Below, in pieces: positions 6,678-16,800 of a stretch of DNA of 42,189 bases. Origin of the DNA: an uncultured Alphaproteobacteria bacterium (GTDB lineage Bacteria > Pseudomonadota > Alphaproteobacteria > Bin65); contig CAMYMQ010000413.1 of NCBI GenBank assembly GCA_947259335.1, positions 1 through 42,189 of the forward strand, given 5' to 3'. The notes under the pieces were generated by a model that had not been told where the DNA came from, did not search any database, and saw only the letters and a program-made list of their open reading frames with translations. Made by a program: the position numbers and the translations under genes. The first letter of the stretch is position 1; every line of letters begins with the position of its first letter.

Positions 6678-8132
6678 ATGTTGCAGGACGATTCGACGCT
6701 GGACGCCGGGGTTCAGCGGGCACGGCAACGTGCCTGGCTGACACCGGACGTGGTGACCGGCTTCGCTCGTGCGATGGATCTGGGGGTCATCGCGTTGGCG
6801 TCGCTCGGCGCGCACATGCTGAGGTTTGGGCAGATCGATCTGGCCGGCCAGTATCTTGCCGCCCTGTTCATCGTGCTGTTGCTTGCGGCGAACCTGTTCA
6901 ACGGCTTCGCGCTTTACAAGTTTCGGCACCTGTCGCGGCCGATCGGACAACTCTTCCGGCTCGCCGCGGCCTGGGCGCTCGTCGTCTTGCTGACGATCAG
7001 CCTTGGCTTCCTGACCAAGACATCGGAGCAGTTTTCGCGCATCTGGCTGACGAGTTGGGGGATGCTCGCCTTCACCGGTCTGGCAATCGCACGGATCCTG
7101 CTCGGGGGCTGGCTGCGGCGTCTCCAGCGCACCGGCGAACTGACGCGCAAAATCGGTATCTACGGGACAGGTCCCTCGGCGCTCCAACTGGCCGCCCACG
7201 TCACCTCGGGCGGCGACACCACATCGACCATCGCCGGCGTCTTCGACGAACGGCGGGAGCGAGCGCCGGCCGAAGTCGCCGGCCATCCGGTCCTTGGTGG
7301 TCTGCGCGAATTGGTTCGACAGGTGCGCGTCGGCGCGATCGACGAAGTCTACATCGCCCTGCCCTGGCATGCCGAACAGCGCATCCTCGAAATACTGAAG
7401 GAATTGCGGGTTACCCCCGTCGACATCCGCCTCGCGCCCGAAGCAGCAGCCTATCACTTCCGGTATCGCGGCATGGTCGACGTCGGCGGTGTGACGGTCT
7501 TGCCGATCGCCGAGCGGCCCCTATCCAGCTGGCGCTTCATCATCAAGGAAATCGAGGATCGGAGCCTCGCCGCCCTCATCCTGTTGGCTGCCTCGCCGAT
7601 CATGCTGATCGCAGCGCTGGCGATTCGTCTGGACAGCCGCGGCCCGATTCTGTTCCGCCAGAAGCGGCTGGGCTTCAACGACGAGATCATCGAGGTGTTC
7701 AAGTTTCGCACGATGTATGCGGAGATGTCCGACAGTTTTGCCGACCGCCTCACGACGCGCAACGATCCCCGCATCACCCGTGTCGGTGGGATTCTGCGGC
7801 GCACCAGCCTTGATGAGTTGCCACAACTCTTTAACGTGCTGCGGGGCGAGATGTCTCTGGTCGGCCCGCGCCCCCACGCCCTGCGCGCCAAGGCCGAGGG
7901 ACGCCTCTACCAGGACGCCGTCGACCGTTATGCGAGCCGCCACCGCGTCAAGCCGGGCATCACCGGCTGGGCCCAGGTCAACGGGTGGCGGGGCGATACC
8001 GACACCGTCGAGAAAATCGAAAAGCGGGTCGAGTTCGACCTATTCTATATCGACAATTGGTCTCTCTGGCTGGACCTCCGCATCCTCGTGATGACGGCCT
8101 GGGTGGTGCTGCGGGGAGAGAATGCTTATTGA
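6678..8132 (+). CDS. Undecaprenyl-phosphate sugar phosphotransferase (EPS polyprenyl glycosylphosphotransferase)
   Basis: This is the initiating enzyme of EPS synthesis. It moves a hexose-1-phosphate, most likely glucose from UDP-glucose, onto undecaprenyl phosphate at the inner membrane. The N-terminal half has four hydrophobic membrane spans (about 34-48, 60-80, 96-112, 126-143) and a CoA-binding-like domain around KIGIYGTGPSALQLA. The C-terminal bacterial sugar transferase domain (about 295-484) has a membrane re-entry segment, then LFRQKRLGFNDEIIEVFKFR, DELPQLFNVLRGEMSLVGPR and GITGWAQVNGWRGDTDT, all diagnostic. It matches the GumD/WcaJ/PssY pattern in domain order and size (484 residues from the ATG at 6678). 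A TTG at 6612 would add 22 residues. It overlaps the next gene by 11 bp. Confidence 0.92.
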   Translation: MLQDDSTLDAGVQRARQRAWLTPDVVTGFARAMDLGVIALASLGAHMLRFGQIDLAGQYLAALFIVLLLAANLFNGFALYKFRHLSRPIGQLFRLAAAWALVVLLTISLGFLTKTSEQFSRIWLTSWGMLAFTGLAIARILLGGWLRRLQRTGELTRKIGIYGTGPSALQLAAHVTSGGDTTSTIAGVFDERRERAPAEVAGHPVLGGLRELVRQVRVGAIDEVYIALPWHAEQRILEILKELRVTPVDIRLAPEAAAYHFRYRGMVDVGGVTVLPIAERPLSSWRFIIKEIEDRSLAALILLAASPIMLIAALAIRLDSRGPILFRQKRLGFNDEIIEVFKFRTMYAEMSDSFADRLTTRNDPRITRVGGILRRTSLDELPQLFNVLRGEMSLVGPRPHALRAKAEGRLYQDAVDRYASRHRVKPGITGWAQVNGWRGDTDTVEKIEKRVEFDLFYIDNWSLWLDLRILVMTAWVVLRGENAY

Positions 8133-9351
8133 CCTTGCCGCGGATCGGAAGGCTGCATCGTCGCTGCGCATTCTGCTCGTGACGGAAGCGTCCGGCGGCG
8201 GGGTCGGACGCCATCTTGCCGATCTCGCCAGAGGGCTCCTCGCGAACGGTCACGAGGTACACCTCGTTTATTCTTCCCGGCGCGCCGACACTCGATTCCT
8301 CGCCGAATTGGAGGAATTGCCCGGATTGCGGCAGACCGCTTTGAACATGCGGCGCAGCCCTCACCTCAGCGATCTCAGGGCTCTTGTATTGCTGCGACGC
8401 TACCTGCGGCGCCACGGCCCCTTCGATATCGTCCACTCCCATAGCTCAAAGGCGGGCGTTCTGGCGCGGATCGCGCCGCTCGGCATGCGAACAACCCAGA
8501 TCTACACACCCCACGCGCTGAAGACGATGGATCCAGACTTGCCGTGGCCGCTGAGGCGCCTCTACGGCCTCGTCGAGCGGGTGCTGGCACGCTCTTTCAG
8601 CGCGCGAGTGATCGCCGTTTCGGAGGCTGAGCGGCGCCACGCGCTCCACTGCGGCCTTCCGTCCGAGAAGCTCGTGACCATCCCGAATGGGATTGCGGGC
8701 GCTGCCCTTGCGGTTGGCCAAGACGACGCCCAAAAAATGCGGGCCGCGGCGCGAACCGATGGCCTTACTCTTGGGTTCGTCGGACGTCTCGCTCCACAAA
8801 AACGTCCGGAGTGGGCAATTCACGCTCTTGCGGCGTTGAGACCGCGCCATCCGGGGCTCCGTTTGCTGATGGTCGCCAGCGGGCCTCTATATGACGACGC
8901 GATCCGCCTCGCACAAAAGCTGGGCGTGGGAGGAGATATTGACTGGCGCCCCGACCTTCCGGGCCATCAAGCCATGGCTGAGATGGACCTGCTGCTTGTT
9001 CCGAGCCTGTTCGAGAGCTTCCCCTATGTGATTTTGGAAGCCATGGCGGAGGGATTGCCTTTGGTCGTGCCGGATTGTGCCGCGCCGCCCGAACTCACGG
9101 ACGCCCCAAGCCCGCTGCGTCTTGCACCCGACGATTTGGAGGGCTTCATTGCCACCGTCGATCACCTGATCGCAGAACCGGAAACGCGCGCGACGTTGGG
9201 GCGGACGGGCCGGGTCCGGGTCGGCGACTATTCCGTGGGCCGGATGGTCGCGCAGACCCTCGAAACATACAAGAGAGGGCTGTACGGCGCTGACGAGCCG
9301 GTAGCTCCCCACCCATACCGAACTCGCCCCAATGTCGAAGCCAATTTATAG
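8122..9351 (+). CDS. Glycosyltransferase family 4 (GT-B)
   Basis: This 409-residue retaining GT-B glycosyltransferase would add a sugar to the lipid-linked EPS repeat on the cytoplasmic face. The N-terminal glycine-rich loop ILLVTEASGGGVGRHLADLA is at about 17-36, FDIVHSHSSKAGVLARI follows, and the C-terminal donor domain has LGFVGRLAPQKRPEWAI and the family-4 EX7E-type stretch LVPSLFESFPYVILEAMAEG. Start ATG 8122 has GGGGAGAG directly upstream and lies inside the end of the transferase gene. The acceptor is probably undecaprenyl-PP-hexose. Donor sugar and linkage cannot be told from sequence. It overlaps the downstream methyltransferase by 20 bp. Confidence 0.88.
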   Translation: MLIDLAADRKAASSLRILLVTEASGGGVGRHLADLARGLLANGHEVHLVYSSRRADTRFLAELEELPGLRQTALNMRRSPHLSDLRALVLLRRYLRRHGPFDIVHSHSSKAGVLARIAPLGMRTTQIYTPHALKTMDPDLPWPLRRLYGLVERVLARSFSARVIAVSEAERRHALHCGLPSEKLVTIPNGIAGAALAVGQDDAQKMRAAARTDGLTLGFVGRLAPQKRPEWAIHALAALRPRHPGLRLLMVASGPLYDDAIRLAQKLGVGGDIDWRPDLPGHQAMAEMDLLLVPSLFESFPYVILEAMAEGLPLVVPDCAAPPELTDAPSPLRLAPDDLEGFIATVDHLIAEPETRATLGRTGRVRVGDYSVGRMVAQTLETYKRGLYGADEPVAPHPYRTRPNVEANL

Positions 9352-10078
9352 GCCGTCCTTCTACGCGACGCGTCAGCAGGACACGCGCCACGCGGCCGAG
9401 CGCGTGCTGTCGCTGGTACTCCGCGTCCGACCCTTCAACTCGGTGCTCGACGTGGGGTGCGGGGTGGGAACATGGCTGTCAGTCGCCCGCGAAATGGGAG
9501 TCGAAACGGTGCGCGGCATCGAAGGGCCGTGGGTCCAAGACCTCCAGATCGACATTCCACGGCATGCCCTGGTTGTCCAGGACCTGTCGAATCCGCTCCA
9601 AGTTGACGGGCGCTTCGATCTCGTCATTTCCCTGGAAGTCGCGGAGCATCTTCCCGGCACCCGTGCCGACAGCTTTGTCGACGAGTTATGCGGAGCGGCC
9701 CCGATGGTCCTGTTCTCGGCGGCCCTTCCCGGCCAGGGCGGTACGGGGCACATCAACGAGCAATGGCATCGATACTGGAAAGAAAAATTCGGGGCCAACG
9801 GATATCACCTGATCGATGCGATCCGTCCCGAAATCTGGGAGGATGACACCATCCCCTACTGGTACCGTCAGAACAGCTTTCTTTACGTCGACGAGCTCAT
9901 CTGGGGGGAAATTTCGCACGCGGTCGCAGAAACTCCAGGGTTCCCCCTGCACGCCGTTCATCCCGATCTTTACGATCTGCACCGCAGGCCCGGCCTGCGC
10001 AACCTGGCCAGCCACTTGTCCTCCTTCGCAAGACGTGTGCTTGGTGGACAAGGGAAATCCGGTTCCTCGAGGAATTGA
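9332..10078 (+). CDS. Class I SAM-dependent methyltransferase
   Basis: This 248-residue Rossmann-fold methyltransferase has motif I VLDVGCGVGTWLSVARE at about 38-54, the acidic post-I residue in GIEGPWV and motif IV FDLVISLEVAEHLPG near 93-107. The HLPG type is common in enzymes that methylate sugars or lipids. Its position between a GT4 and a polymerase-like gene, overlapping the first by 20 bp, suggests it O-methylates a sugar of the EPS repeat. That substrate is inferred from context. No membrane segment or signal peptide is seen. Confidence 0.82.
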   Translation: MSKPIYRPSFYATRQQDTRHAAERVLSLVLRVRPFNSVLDVGCGVGTWLSVAREMGVETVRGIEGPWVQDLQIDIPRHALVVQDLSNPLQVDGRFDLVISLEVAEHLPGTRADSFVDELCGAAPMVLFSAALPGQGGTGHINEQWHRYWKEKFGANGYHLIDAIRPEIWEDDTIPYWYRQNSFLYVDELIWGEISHAVAETPGFPLHAVHPDLYDLHRRPGLRNLASHLSSFARRVLGGQGKSGSSRN

Positions 10079-10085
10079 GGGCGCC

Positions 10086-11480
10086 ATGCGCGGCACCTAC
10101 CGACTGGCAATCCTGCTCCTGCCGTTCAGCGGCATTGCCCCCTTGCTTCCGATCGGCGAGCTCAAGAACGAAGCGAGCGCATACGTCTTCCTGATACTCC
10201 TGGGGCTGGCCTGCTTTCAGAGCGGCAAAATCGTCCGTCAGGTCAGGCGGCTTCCCATGCCTTTTATGTTCTTTTTCGCGGCCTTCATGGCGGTGGTCGC
10301 ATTGTCGGCGGCAACCAATATAACCAGCATTTCGGACGACGTTTTCAGGGACCGGACGGCCTATGAGAAGTTCCTGACCTCGACCCTGACGATCATGTTC
10401 GGCTTTCTGATCGCCGCGCTCACCGCCTACGTGGCGTCGACCAATGTAGCGACGGACCTAATTCGGCCATTGTTCCTGTCGACCGCGATCTGTGCTGCAG
10501 TCGCGGCCCTGGAAATGGCGTCCTGGGTGTCGGCAGATTTCGACCGCATAATCTATGAGCCACTCTCCGCGGTCGTTCACAGCGGCAGCGGCTTCCTGAA
10601 CTATCCTGAACGGCTGCGGTCCGTGTCGGCCGAAGCGTCCTTCTTTGCCATTTTCCAGAGCTTCGCCCTGCCCTGGCTGATCGCCGGATATCGTCTCGGC
10701 CTGCGTCCGCGGTCCGGCTATTTGCTGCTCATCGTTGCCGCGATCGCAATGCTCGTCCTGGCGCAATCCAGGACGGGCTACATCCTGCTCGCCGGTGTTT
10801 TGCTTCTCGAGTTGCTGGTCCGACGCCGGTCCCTCTCAGCAGCCCGGGGCCCTTCGGCACGCTTCTTCTTCGTGACGCCGATGATTGTCGTCGCCGTGGC
10901 GGCGGCGATCTATCTTCTGACCATCAATTTCTCCGAGGTTTTTCGCGAGGTCATATCCGGCGCCAACATTTCCAACATTTCGCGTCTTGCATCGATCCAG
11001 ACGGCGCTGAAGATTTTCTTCGCCAACCCGATATTTGGTGTCGGGCTGGGCCAATATGCCTTCCACGCGGCGCAGGTGCTTCCGAGTTGGGCCTACGAGA
11101 GCTATGAGATCGTGAACTGGTTCGGCGACTATGGCGCGACATGGCCGCCGGTCTATGCGCTCCACGCCAGGCTGGCGGCCGAGCTCGGCGTCCTCGGGCT
11201 GGCTGCTTGGTACGGCTTTTGGATCTACGTGTTCGTGCAGGTGCTCAAGACGGTCTGGACCGGGCGTCGAGCCAATCCCGTGCTGGGTGTGGCAATCCTG
11301 CAATGCATCGCGGTCGTGCTGCTGAGCGGTCTCGCCTTCGACAGCTTCCGGTCTTTTCCGATCTGGATCACCCTTGGAGCGGCATCAGTCTTTCTCGCCC
11401 ACGCCAGGTCCAAAGCGGGGATTCCGCAAAGGCATGCCAAGGCGGGCCGCAGCGCCGGGGTCGGAGCTGCTCCGCGGTGA
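10086..11480 (+). CDS. O-antigen ligase / Wzy polymerase-like membrane protein (first of two)
   Basis: This 464-residue integral membrane protein has about ten to twelve hydrophobic segments from residue 5 onward. A large external loop lies late in the protein, between NPIFGVGLGQYAFHAAQVLP and the last helices, and includes NWFGDYGATWPPVYALHARL. The NPIFGVGLGQ motif and the loop with conserved Arg/His are typical of the WaaL/Wzy superfamily. In an EPS locus with Wzx and Wzz-type genes it would polymerise undecaprenyl-PP-linked repeats in the periplasm. The start at 10086 was chosen because GAGGG lies 6 bases upstream and the protein begins with its first helix. It overlaps the GT2 gene as GTGA. 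Ligase and polymerase activities are not separable by sequence alone. Confidence 0.82.
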   Translation: MRGTYRLAILLLPFSGIAPLLPIGELKNEASAYVFLILLGLACFQSGKIVRQVRRLPMPFMFFFAAFMAVVALSAATNITSISDDVFRDRTAYEKFLTSTLTIMFGFLIAALTAYVASTNVATDLIRPLFLSTAICAAVAALEMASWVSADFDRIIYEPLSAVVHSGSGFLNYPERLRSVSAEASFFAIFQSFALPWLIAGYRLGLRPRSGYLLLIVAAIAMLVLAQSRTGYILLAGVLLLELLVRRRSLSAARGPSARFFFVTPMIVVAVAAAIYLLTINFSEVFREVISGANISNISRLASIQTALKIFFANPIFGVGLGQYAFHAAQVLPSWAYESYEIVNWFGDYGATWPPVYALHARLAAELGVLGLAAWYGFWIYVFVQVLKTVWTGRRANPVLGVAILQCIAVVLLSGLAFDSFRSFPIWITLGAASVFLAHARSKAGIPQRHAKAGRSAGVGAAPR

Positions 11481-12304
11481 CCGAAGCCATGATCGGCGTT
11501 CTGGTCCCCGCCTATAATCCCGGCACCGCCCTGGAGCGGTCCGTCGCCTCCTTGCAGGAAAACGTCACAGCGTTTCATGTCGTCGTGGTCGACGACGGCA
11601 ACACGCCCCCTCTGACGGTCGCCCCCCTTGCCGCGGGATCCTCAGTCGAGGTTCTGCGAAATTCCCGGAACCTCGGATTGACGCCAACCCTTAATGTCGG
11701 ATTGCGGGCCTTGCTCGACCGTGGCGTCAGATATGTGGCGCGCCTCGACTGCGGTGACCTGTCCGCCCCCGGACGCCTCGACCGGCAGGCAAGTTTCCTC
11801 GACCGCAATCCCGGTGTCGCCGCCGTGGGCTCCTGGGCAACGTTCGTCCATCCCGATGGCGGCCACGCTTTCGATTTCACGCCGCCGACATCCCATCGCG
11901 AACTGCTTTCCTATCTGCGCCTCAACAATCCTTTCATCCACTCGTCGATCATGTTCAGGGCGGAAGCCCTGATCAAGTACGGCATCTATGACGAGCGCTG
12001 CGAGACGGCCCAGGACTATGAAATCATGTGGCGGATCGCCCGGCATTGCGACGTAGCGATCCTGCCCGAGATGCTCACGGTCTACGAAATTGGACCCGGC
12101 GGAATCTCGCGGCTCCGCCGCCACAGCCAGCTCCGCAATCGGTTGCGGATCCAGTTGCGATACTTCGAGCCCTGGCACCCGCGGGCCTATTGGGGAGTGA
12201 TACGAACCCTCCTCCTGATGGGAACCCCTGTCACCCTTGTCGATAGGATCAAGCAGCATCTGCGGGCTACGTCGCCGACACGGCCTTCATCGGACTCCCG
12301 GTAG
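11477..12304 (+). CDS. Glycosyltransferase family 2 (GT-A)
   Basis: This is an inverting GT-A enzyme of about 275 residues. The nucleotide-sugar site opens with IGVLVPAYNPGTALERSVAS, then VVVVDDGN (donor-binding Asp pair) and YVARLDCGDLSAPGRLDRQ, where the usual DxD is represented by LDCGD. The ED-type catalytic region is CETAQDYEIMWRIA. It has no export signal and would work on lipid-linked EPS intermediates. The GTG at 11477 overlaps the previous stop. An ATG at 11489, where the family's beta-strand begins, is an equally reasonable start. Confidence 0.85.
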   Translation: MTEAMIGVLVPAYNPGTALERSVASLQENVTAFHVVVVDDGNTPPLTVAPLAAGSSVEVLRNSRNLGLTPTLNVGLRALLDRGVRYVARLDCGDLSAPGRLDRQASFLDRNPGVAAVGSWATFVHPDGGHAFDFTPPTSHRELLSYLRLNNPFIHSSIMFRAEALIKYGIYDERCETAQDYEIMWRIARHCDVAILPEMLTVYEIGPGGISRLRRHSQLRNRLRIQLRYFEPWHPRAYWGVIRTLLLMGTPVTLVDRIKQHLRATSPTRPSSDSR

Positions 12305-12323
12305 CCAGCGGCGGTCGAGAACC

Positions 12324-13760
12324 ATGCTGGCACGTTCAACAATCTGGTATCTCGGCGCTCATATCGTCTCGGGAGCGGTGTCGTTTCTGAGCATCGCGGT
12401 ATTCACCAGGATCCTGTCGCCGGCCGACTTCGGGCTCTATGGCATCGTCCTGGCGATCGTCGGCGTCACCAACGGCTTTGCAGTCGAATGGCTGCGCCGA
12501 GGTTACTTGCGGTTGGCGCCGGCTCGTTGTGACGGAGACAGAGGTTCGCTGTTCGCCGTCACTTTGTCGCTGACGCTCGCCCTTTGCGGCCTGATCGCGT
12601 TGGCCGCCACGGTCTGGAATGCGACCGGTCTCGGCCTGCTTGGCCTGTCCGCGCCCTTTGTCTGGCTCTTGATCGTCCTGGTTGCCGGACGCTCCGTTTA
12701 CGATCTTGTCCTTGCGCACCTGCGCGCCGGCTTCGAAGTACGGTGGTACGGCGCGACGCTGCTGGGGCGGGCCGTGCTAGCGTTGCTGCTGGGGGCCGGG
12801 CTCGGAACCCAGGTGGGAGTGACGGGTGTACTTATCGGTCTTGTGGCGGGCTGGCTTCTGCCCAGCTTTGTCGTGCTTTTCAAAAGGGTCGGGAACGGCT
12901 GTCTACGCGCCAATGCCCTCCGAAAGGGTGGATTGGCCGAGATCGTGCAATTCAGCTACCCCCTGATCTTCGTCGCCGGACTAGAGATGTCGATGCAGTT
13001 CAGCGACCGGTTGTTGCTATCCGGACTACTGGGGTCTGAGCCTGCTGGTTTCTACACCGCCGTTACCGATCTGGTCCGGAATTCGCTCGTCTTTCTCATG
13101 ACGGTCGTCAGCGTGGCGGCTTTTCCCATCCTCATGCGGCGCCACGACCTCGAGGGCTCCGACGCCGGCGCGGGGCAACTCGCCGATAACCTGGTCTTGC
13201 TTGCAGGTATCGCGGCGCCAACCGCCGTCGCCTTGCTTCTCGCCCGCCACGAGATCACGCCGATCATGGTTGCCGCGGAGTATCGAGAAGCGGTGCTGCA
13301 CGCACTGCCTCTGGTCGTTCTCGTCGGTTTGATATTCGGCTTCAAGGCATTCTATCTCGACCATGTCTTCCATCTCGCCAAGCGGCCCGGCGGTATGGTT
13401 TTGCCGGGCCTCCTGGGGCTGACGGTCAACCTGGTGGTTGGATATTTCGCAATCCGGGAGTTCGGGCTGCTCGGCGCCATTTACGGATCCGGTCTGGGAT
13501 ACCTGGCGGCAATGGGCATGAGCTGGCACCGCGCCCGGCGGCTGATATGCCTGAGATTGCCAGGTCTGGATTTGGGCAAAATTCTGCTGGCTGCCGGCGT
13601 GATGGGCCTCGCCATGTCCATAGTCGACTTTGGTGAGCCTGTTCCAAACCTGATCGTGAAAGTCGGGGTTGGCGGATTGGCCTATGCCGCCCTGATTCTT
13701 CTGTTCAATCCACGGTCGATCCGACAGACGGTCTTCGCCACGCAGCCCCCGGAACGATAG
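12324..13760 (+). CDS. Wzx-like oligosaccharide flippase (MOP/polysaccharide biosynthesis family)
   Basis: This 478-residue protein has about 12-14 predicted transmembrane helices. The N-terminal signature LGAHIVSGAVSFLSIAVFTR and LSPADFGLYGIVLAIVGV is the hallmark of the polysaccharide-biosynthesis flippase branch of the MOP exporters. It would move undecaprenyl-PP-linked EPS repeats across the inner membrane for polymerisation. The start was chosen at the ATG 12324, immediately before the first helix. Upstream in-frame residues are not family-like. It is the last gene of the plus-strand series, and a strong hairpin follows at 13782-13805. Confidence 0.88.
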   Translation: MLARSTIWYLGAHIVSGAVSFLSIAVFTRILSPADFGLYGIVLAIVGVTNGFAVEWLRRGYLRLAPARCDGDRGSLFAVTLSLTLALCGLIALAATVWNATGLGLLGLSAPFVWLLIVLVAGRSVYDLVLAHLRAGFEVRWYGATLLGRAVLALLLGAGLGTQVGVTGVLIGLVAGWLLPSFVVLFKRVGNGCLRANALRKGGLAEIVQFSYPLIFVAGLEMSMQFSDRLLLSGLLGSEPAGFYTAVTDLVRNSLVFLMTVVSVAAFPILMRRHDLEGSDAGAGQLADNLVLLAGIAAPTAVALLLARHEITPIMVAAEYREAVLHALPLVVLVGLIFGFKAFYLDHVFHLAKRPGGMVLPGLLGLTVNLVVGYFAIREFGLLGAIYGSGLGYLAAMGMSWHRARRLICLRLPGLDLGKILLAAGVMGLAMSIVDFGEPVPNLIVKVGVGGLAYAALILLFNPRSIRQTVFATQPPER

Positions 13761-13781
13761 GCCTTCACCCACCATTGAAAA

Positions 13782-13805
13782 GGGCCGATCCTTTCGGATC
13801 GGCCC
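13782..13805. terminator. Bidirectional intrinsic terminator between flippase and RTX gene
   Basis: GGGCCGATCC-TTTC-GGATCGGCCC forms a perfect 10-bp GC-rich stem with a 4-base loop. It is preceded by GAAAA and followed by an ATTGTTT tract, so it can end transcripts from both sides. It sits exactly between two convergent genes that stop at 13760 and 13836. Confidence 0.85.
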
Positions 13806-13835
13806 CATTGTTTCCAAGGCGTGCCGGTAGGCCGA

Positions 13836-16800
13836 CTAGGCGATGAACAAGTCGTCGTCCGTGCCCAGGCCCGCCACGGTGCCGAAGCCTTCGGCGTCGC
13901 CACGCGTTCCCAGATTCACCGTCTCGGCCGGATCTCCGCTTTCGAGGATCTGGGTGAAGCCGGAGTCCGACTGGAACAAGAGGTCATCCTCCTGATCACC
14001 ATTGAAGTCACCGATTCCGACAAGATCCGGACGGGTCCCGATATTCTGCGTCTGCGACGTTTCTCCGCTGAACAGGATCTGCGTATAGCCGCTCGTTGCC
14101 TGGAACACGATATCGGCTTCGCCGTCGTTGTCGAAGTCGCCAATCCCTGCCAGGTCACCCCGCGACCCGAGGTTTCGAGCCTGCGTGGTATCGGCGCTGA
14201 GCAGGATCTGGGTATAGCCCGAGTCCGACTGGAAGACGATGTCGTCCTCGCCGTCTCCATCGAAGTCCCCGATGCCCGCGACGTCCGACCGCGTGCCGAG
14301 ATTGACCGCGCTGGCGGTATCCCCACTCAGCAGGACCTGGGTGAACCCCGTCTCCGACTGGAAGACGGCATCCATTTCGCCGTCGCCATTGAAGTCACCG
14401 GCACCCGCGAAGTCTGGCCGGCTTCCCAGCGTCTGCGCTTCGCCGGGATCGTTACTCAACAGGAGCTGCGTCCACCCGCTGTCGGATTGGTACAGGGCAT
14501 CATCCTCGCCATCACCGTTGAAATCGGCGATACCGACCAGTGTGCCTCGTGTGCCAATGACCTCGGATTGCGTCGTGTCGCCGCTCAGCAGCATCGAGAC
14601 ATAACCACTGTCCGACTGGAAGACGACATCGTCCTCGCCGTCCCCATTGAAGTCGCCGACGCCCGCCAACGAGGCTCGGGTCCCCAAGCTCTGGGTCTCC
14701 GCGGTGTCGCCGCTGAGCAGGATCTGGGTGAAGCCGCTGTCCGACTGGAACAGGATATCGTCCTCGCCGTCTCCATTGAAGTCGGCGATCGCGATCGTTT
14801 CCGCCCGCGTGCCCAGACTGGTCGCCTGCGCCGTGTCGCCGTCGTTCAGGATCTGGGTATAGCCGCTGTCGGCCTGAAACAGGATGTCGGCTGAACCGTC
14901 GCCGGCGAAGTCGTAGCCGGAACTCGGCTCGCCGGCCAAGGACACCGTCCCGTCGAGGAAGTCCAGAACCTCGACGTTGGTCAGCGTCGTCACGTCGCCG
15001 GTTCCGTTATGGGTCACCGTGCCGGCCCCGACATCGACCGTGTAGTCGGCCTGGTTACCGTCGAACTTTGCGATGTCGTTGTCGCCCTCACCGCCGTCAA
15101 CGGTGTCATCGCCGGCGCCCGCGGTGATCGTGTCATCGCCGAGCCCGCCATCGATGTCATCGTCTCCGGATCCGCCGAGGATGGTGTTGCCGAGATCGTT
15201 GCCGGTGATGTTGACCGGAGCCTGGGACACGGAGGCGTCGAGATCGGCCTGGGTCTCGGCCAGGTTGACCGTGACGGTACCGCCGGTGGTCGCGTGCGTG
15301 GCGTTGTCAACGTCGGTGACCGTCGCGTTGGCGATCAGCACCCCGTCGATCAGCACATCCGGGCCCAGGTTGTCCTTGCCCGGCTCGCCGATCCGGAAGC
15401 CCGTGCTCGTCCCGTCGATCGACCCGCCCTCGAACACGATCTGGCCGGTGAACGACGCCGGGTTCGAGCCATAGGTGCCCCCGTCGTCCCGCGTCTTCAC
15501 CCCGATCGCCGCCCCGAACGCTCCGGGGCTGCCCGCACCGTCCTGGTCCGAGTTGCCGGAGTTCGTGATCACCGTGTCGGTGAAGGTGACGTTCGAGTAG
15601 GTGCCGAACTTCAGGTTGATGTCGATCGCCTGGCCGAACTCGCCGTCCGTGCCCCCGAACGGCGGGCTGATCCGGCCATAGTTGCCGACGTCGTCGAAGC
15701 TGTTCCCCTCCAGCGTCGCGTTCGACAACTGCTCGAAGTACATCCCCTTCTCGGACAGCGCCGAGAAGACGTTGTCGTTCAGCGTCACCGTGTCGAACGA
15801 CCCGCCCCCATCCGCGGCATAGATCGTCATGCCGTGGATGCCCTGGGTGAACGTGTTGTCGCTCACGTCCAGGTTGGTCGCCTCGGTCGCCGTCGACTTG
15901 CGCAGGCCCGTGACGTTGTCCGTGAACGTGTTGTTGGTGATCGATACGCCGTCGTTGTTGGCGTTCAGATGCACGCCGACCGAGAAGTGCGAGATCGTGA
16001 AGCCGTCGATGGTGACGTTGTCGGCCTGGACCTCGATCCCCGTCGTCGCCGAATAGGCCGGATGATTGGCCTCGAAATAGTCGTTGAGCGCCGTCCCGTC
16101 CGGGATGCTCAGCTGGTCGTCGATGGTTCCCTCGAGGATCACCTCCCCGTTCGCCTGGAGGGTGACCTCCTTGTCGACGATCAGGTTCTCGGTATAGGTG
16201 CCCGCGTTGACGATGATCGTGTCGCCGTCGGACGCCGCGTCGATCGCCTCCTGGATCGACATGCCGTCGAGCACGACGAAGGTGCTCGATCCCGTGTTCG
16301 CGACTTCGAGCACCTCGAGCCCGTCGACGGTCAGCGTCCGGGCGTCGACGCCGATCGTCCCCGACACGGTACCGCCCGTGACGGTCGCGCCGGAGAAGTC
16401 GAAGGCCGACAGGTCGGCCAGCGGCGAGCCGCCGTTGTCGGCGATGACACCGACGTCGGTGCCGTCGCCGCCATCCAGCGTGTCGTCGCCGTCGGTGCCG
16501 ATCAGCCGGTCGTTGCCGATGCCGCCGAACATCTGGTCGTCACCGGCGCCGCCGTCGAGCGTGTCGTTGCCGGGGCCGTCGTCGAAGTCCTGGCCCGGCT
16601 TGTTGCCGCCATACAGGACGTCGTCGCCGTCGCCGCCGAGCAGCGTGTCGTTGCCGGTCTTGCCGTGCAGCGAATCGTTCGCGTCGGTACCGGTGATCGT
16701 GGTGTCGACCGAGCCCTGGCCGTCCTCCTCGCCCTGGAGCTCGGTGTGGATCGCGTCGGTCGCCGGGAAGGTGATGTCGTAACCCGACGCGTCGATGCTC

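Noticed and set aside
13878-14909. Direct repeats considered as a CRISPR array
   Set aside because: The period is 129 bp, in frame and protein-coding throughout, with no unique spacers.
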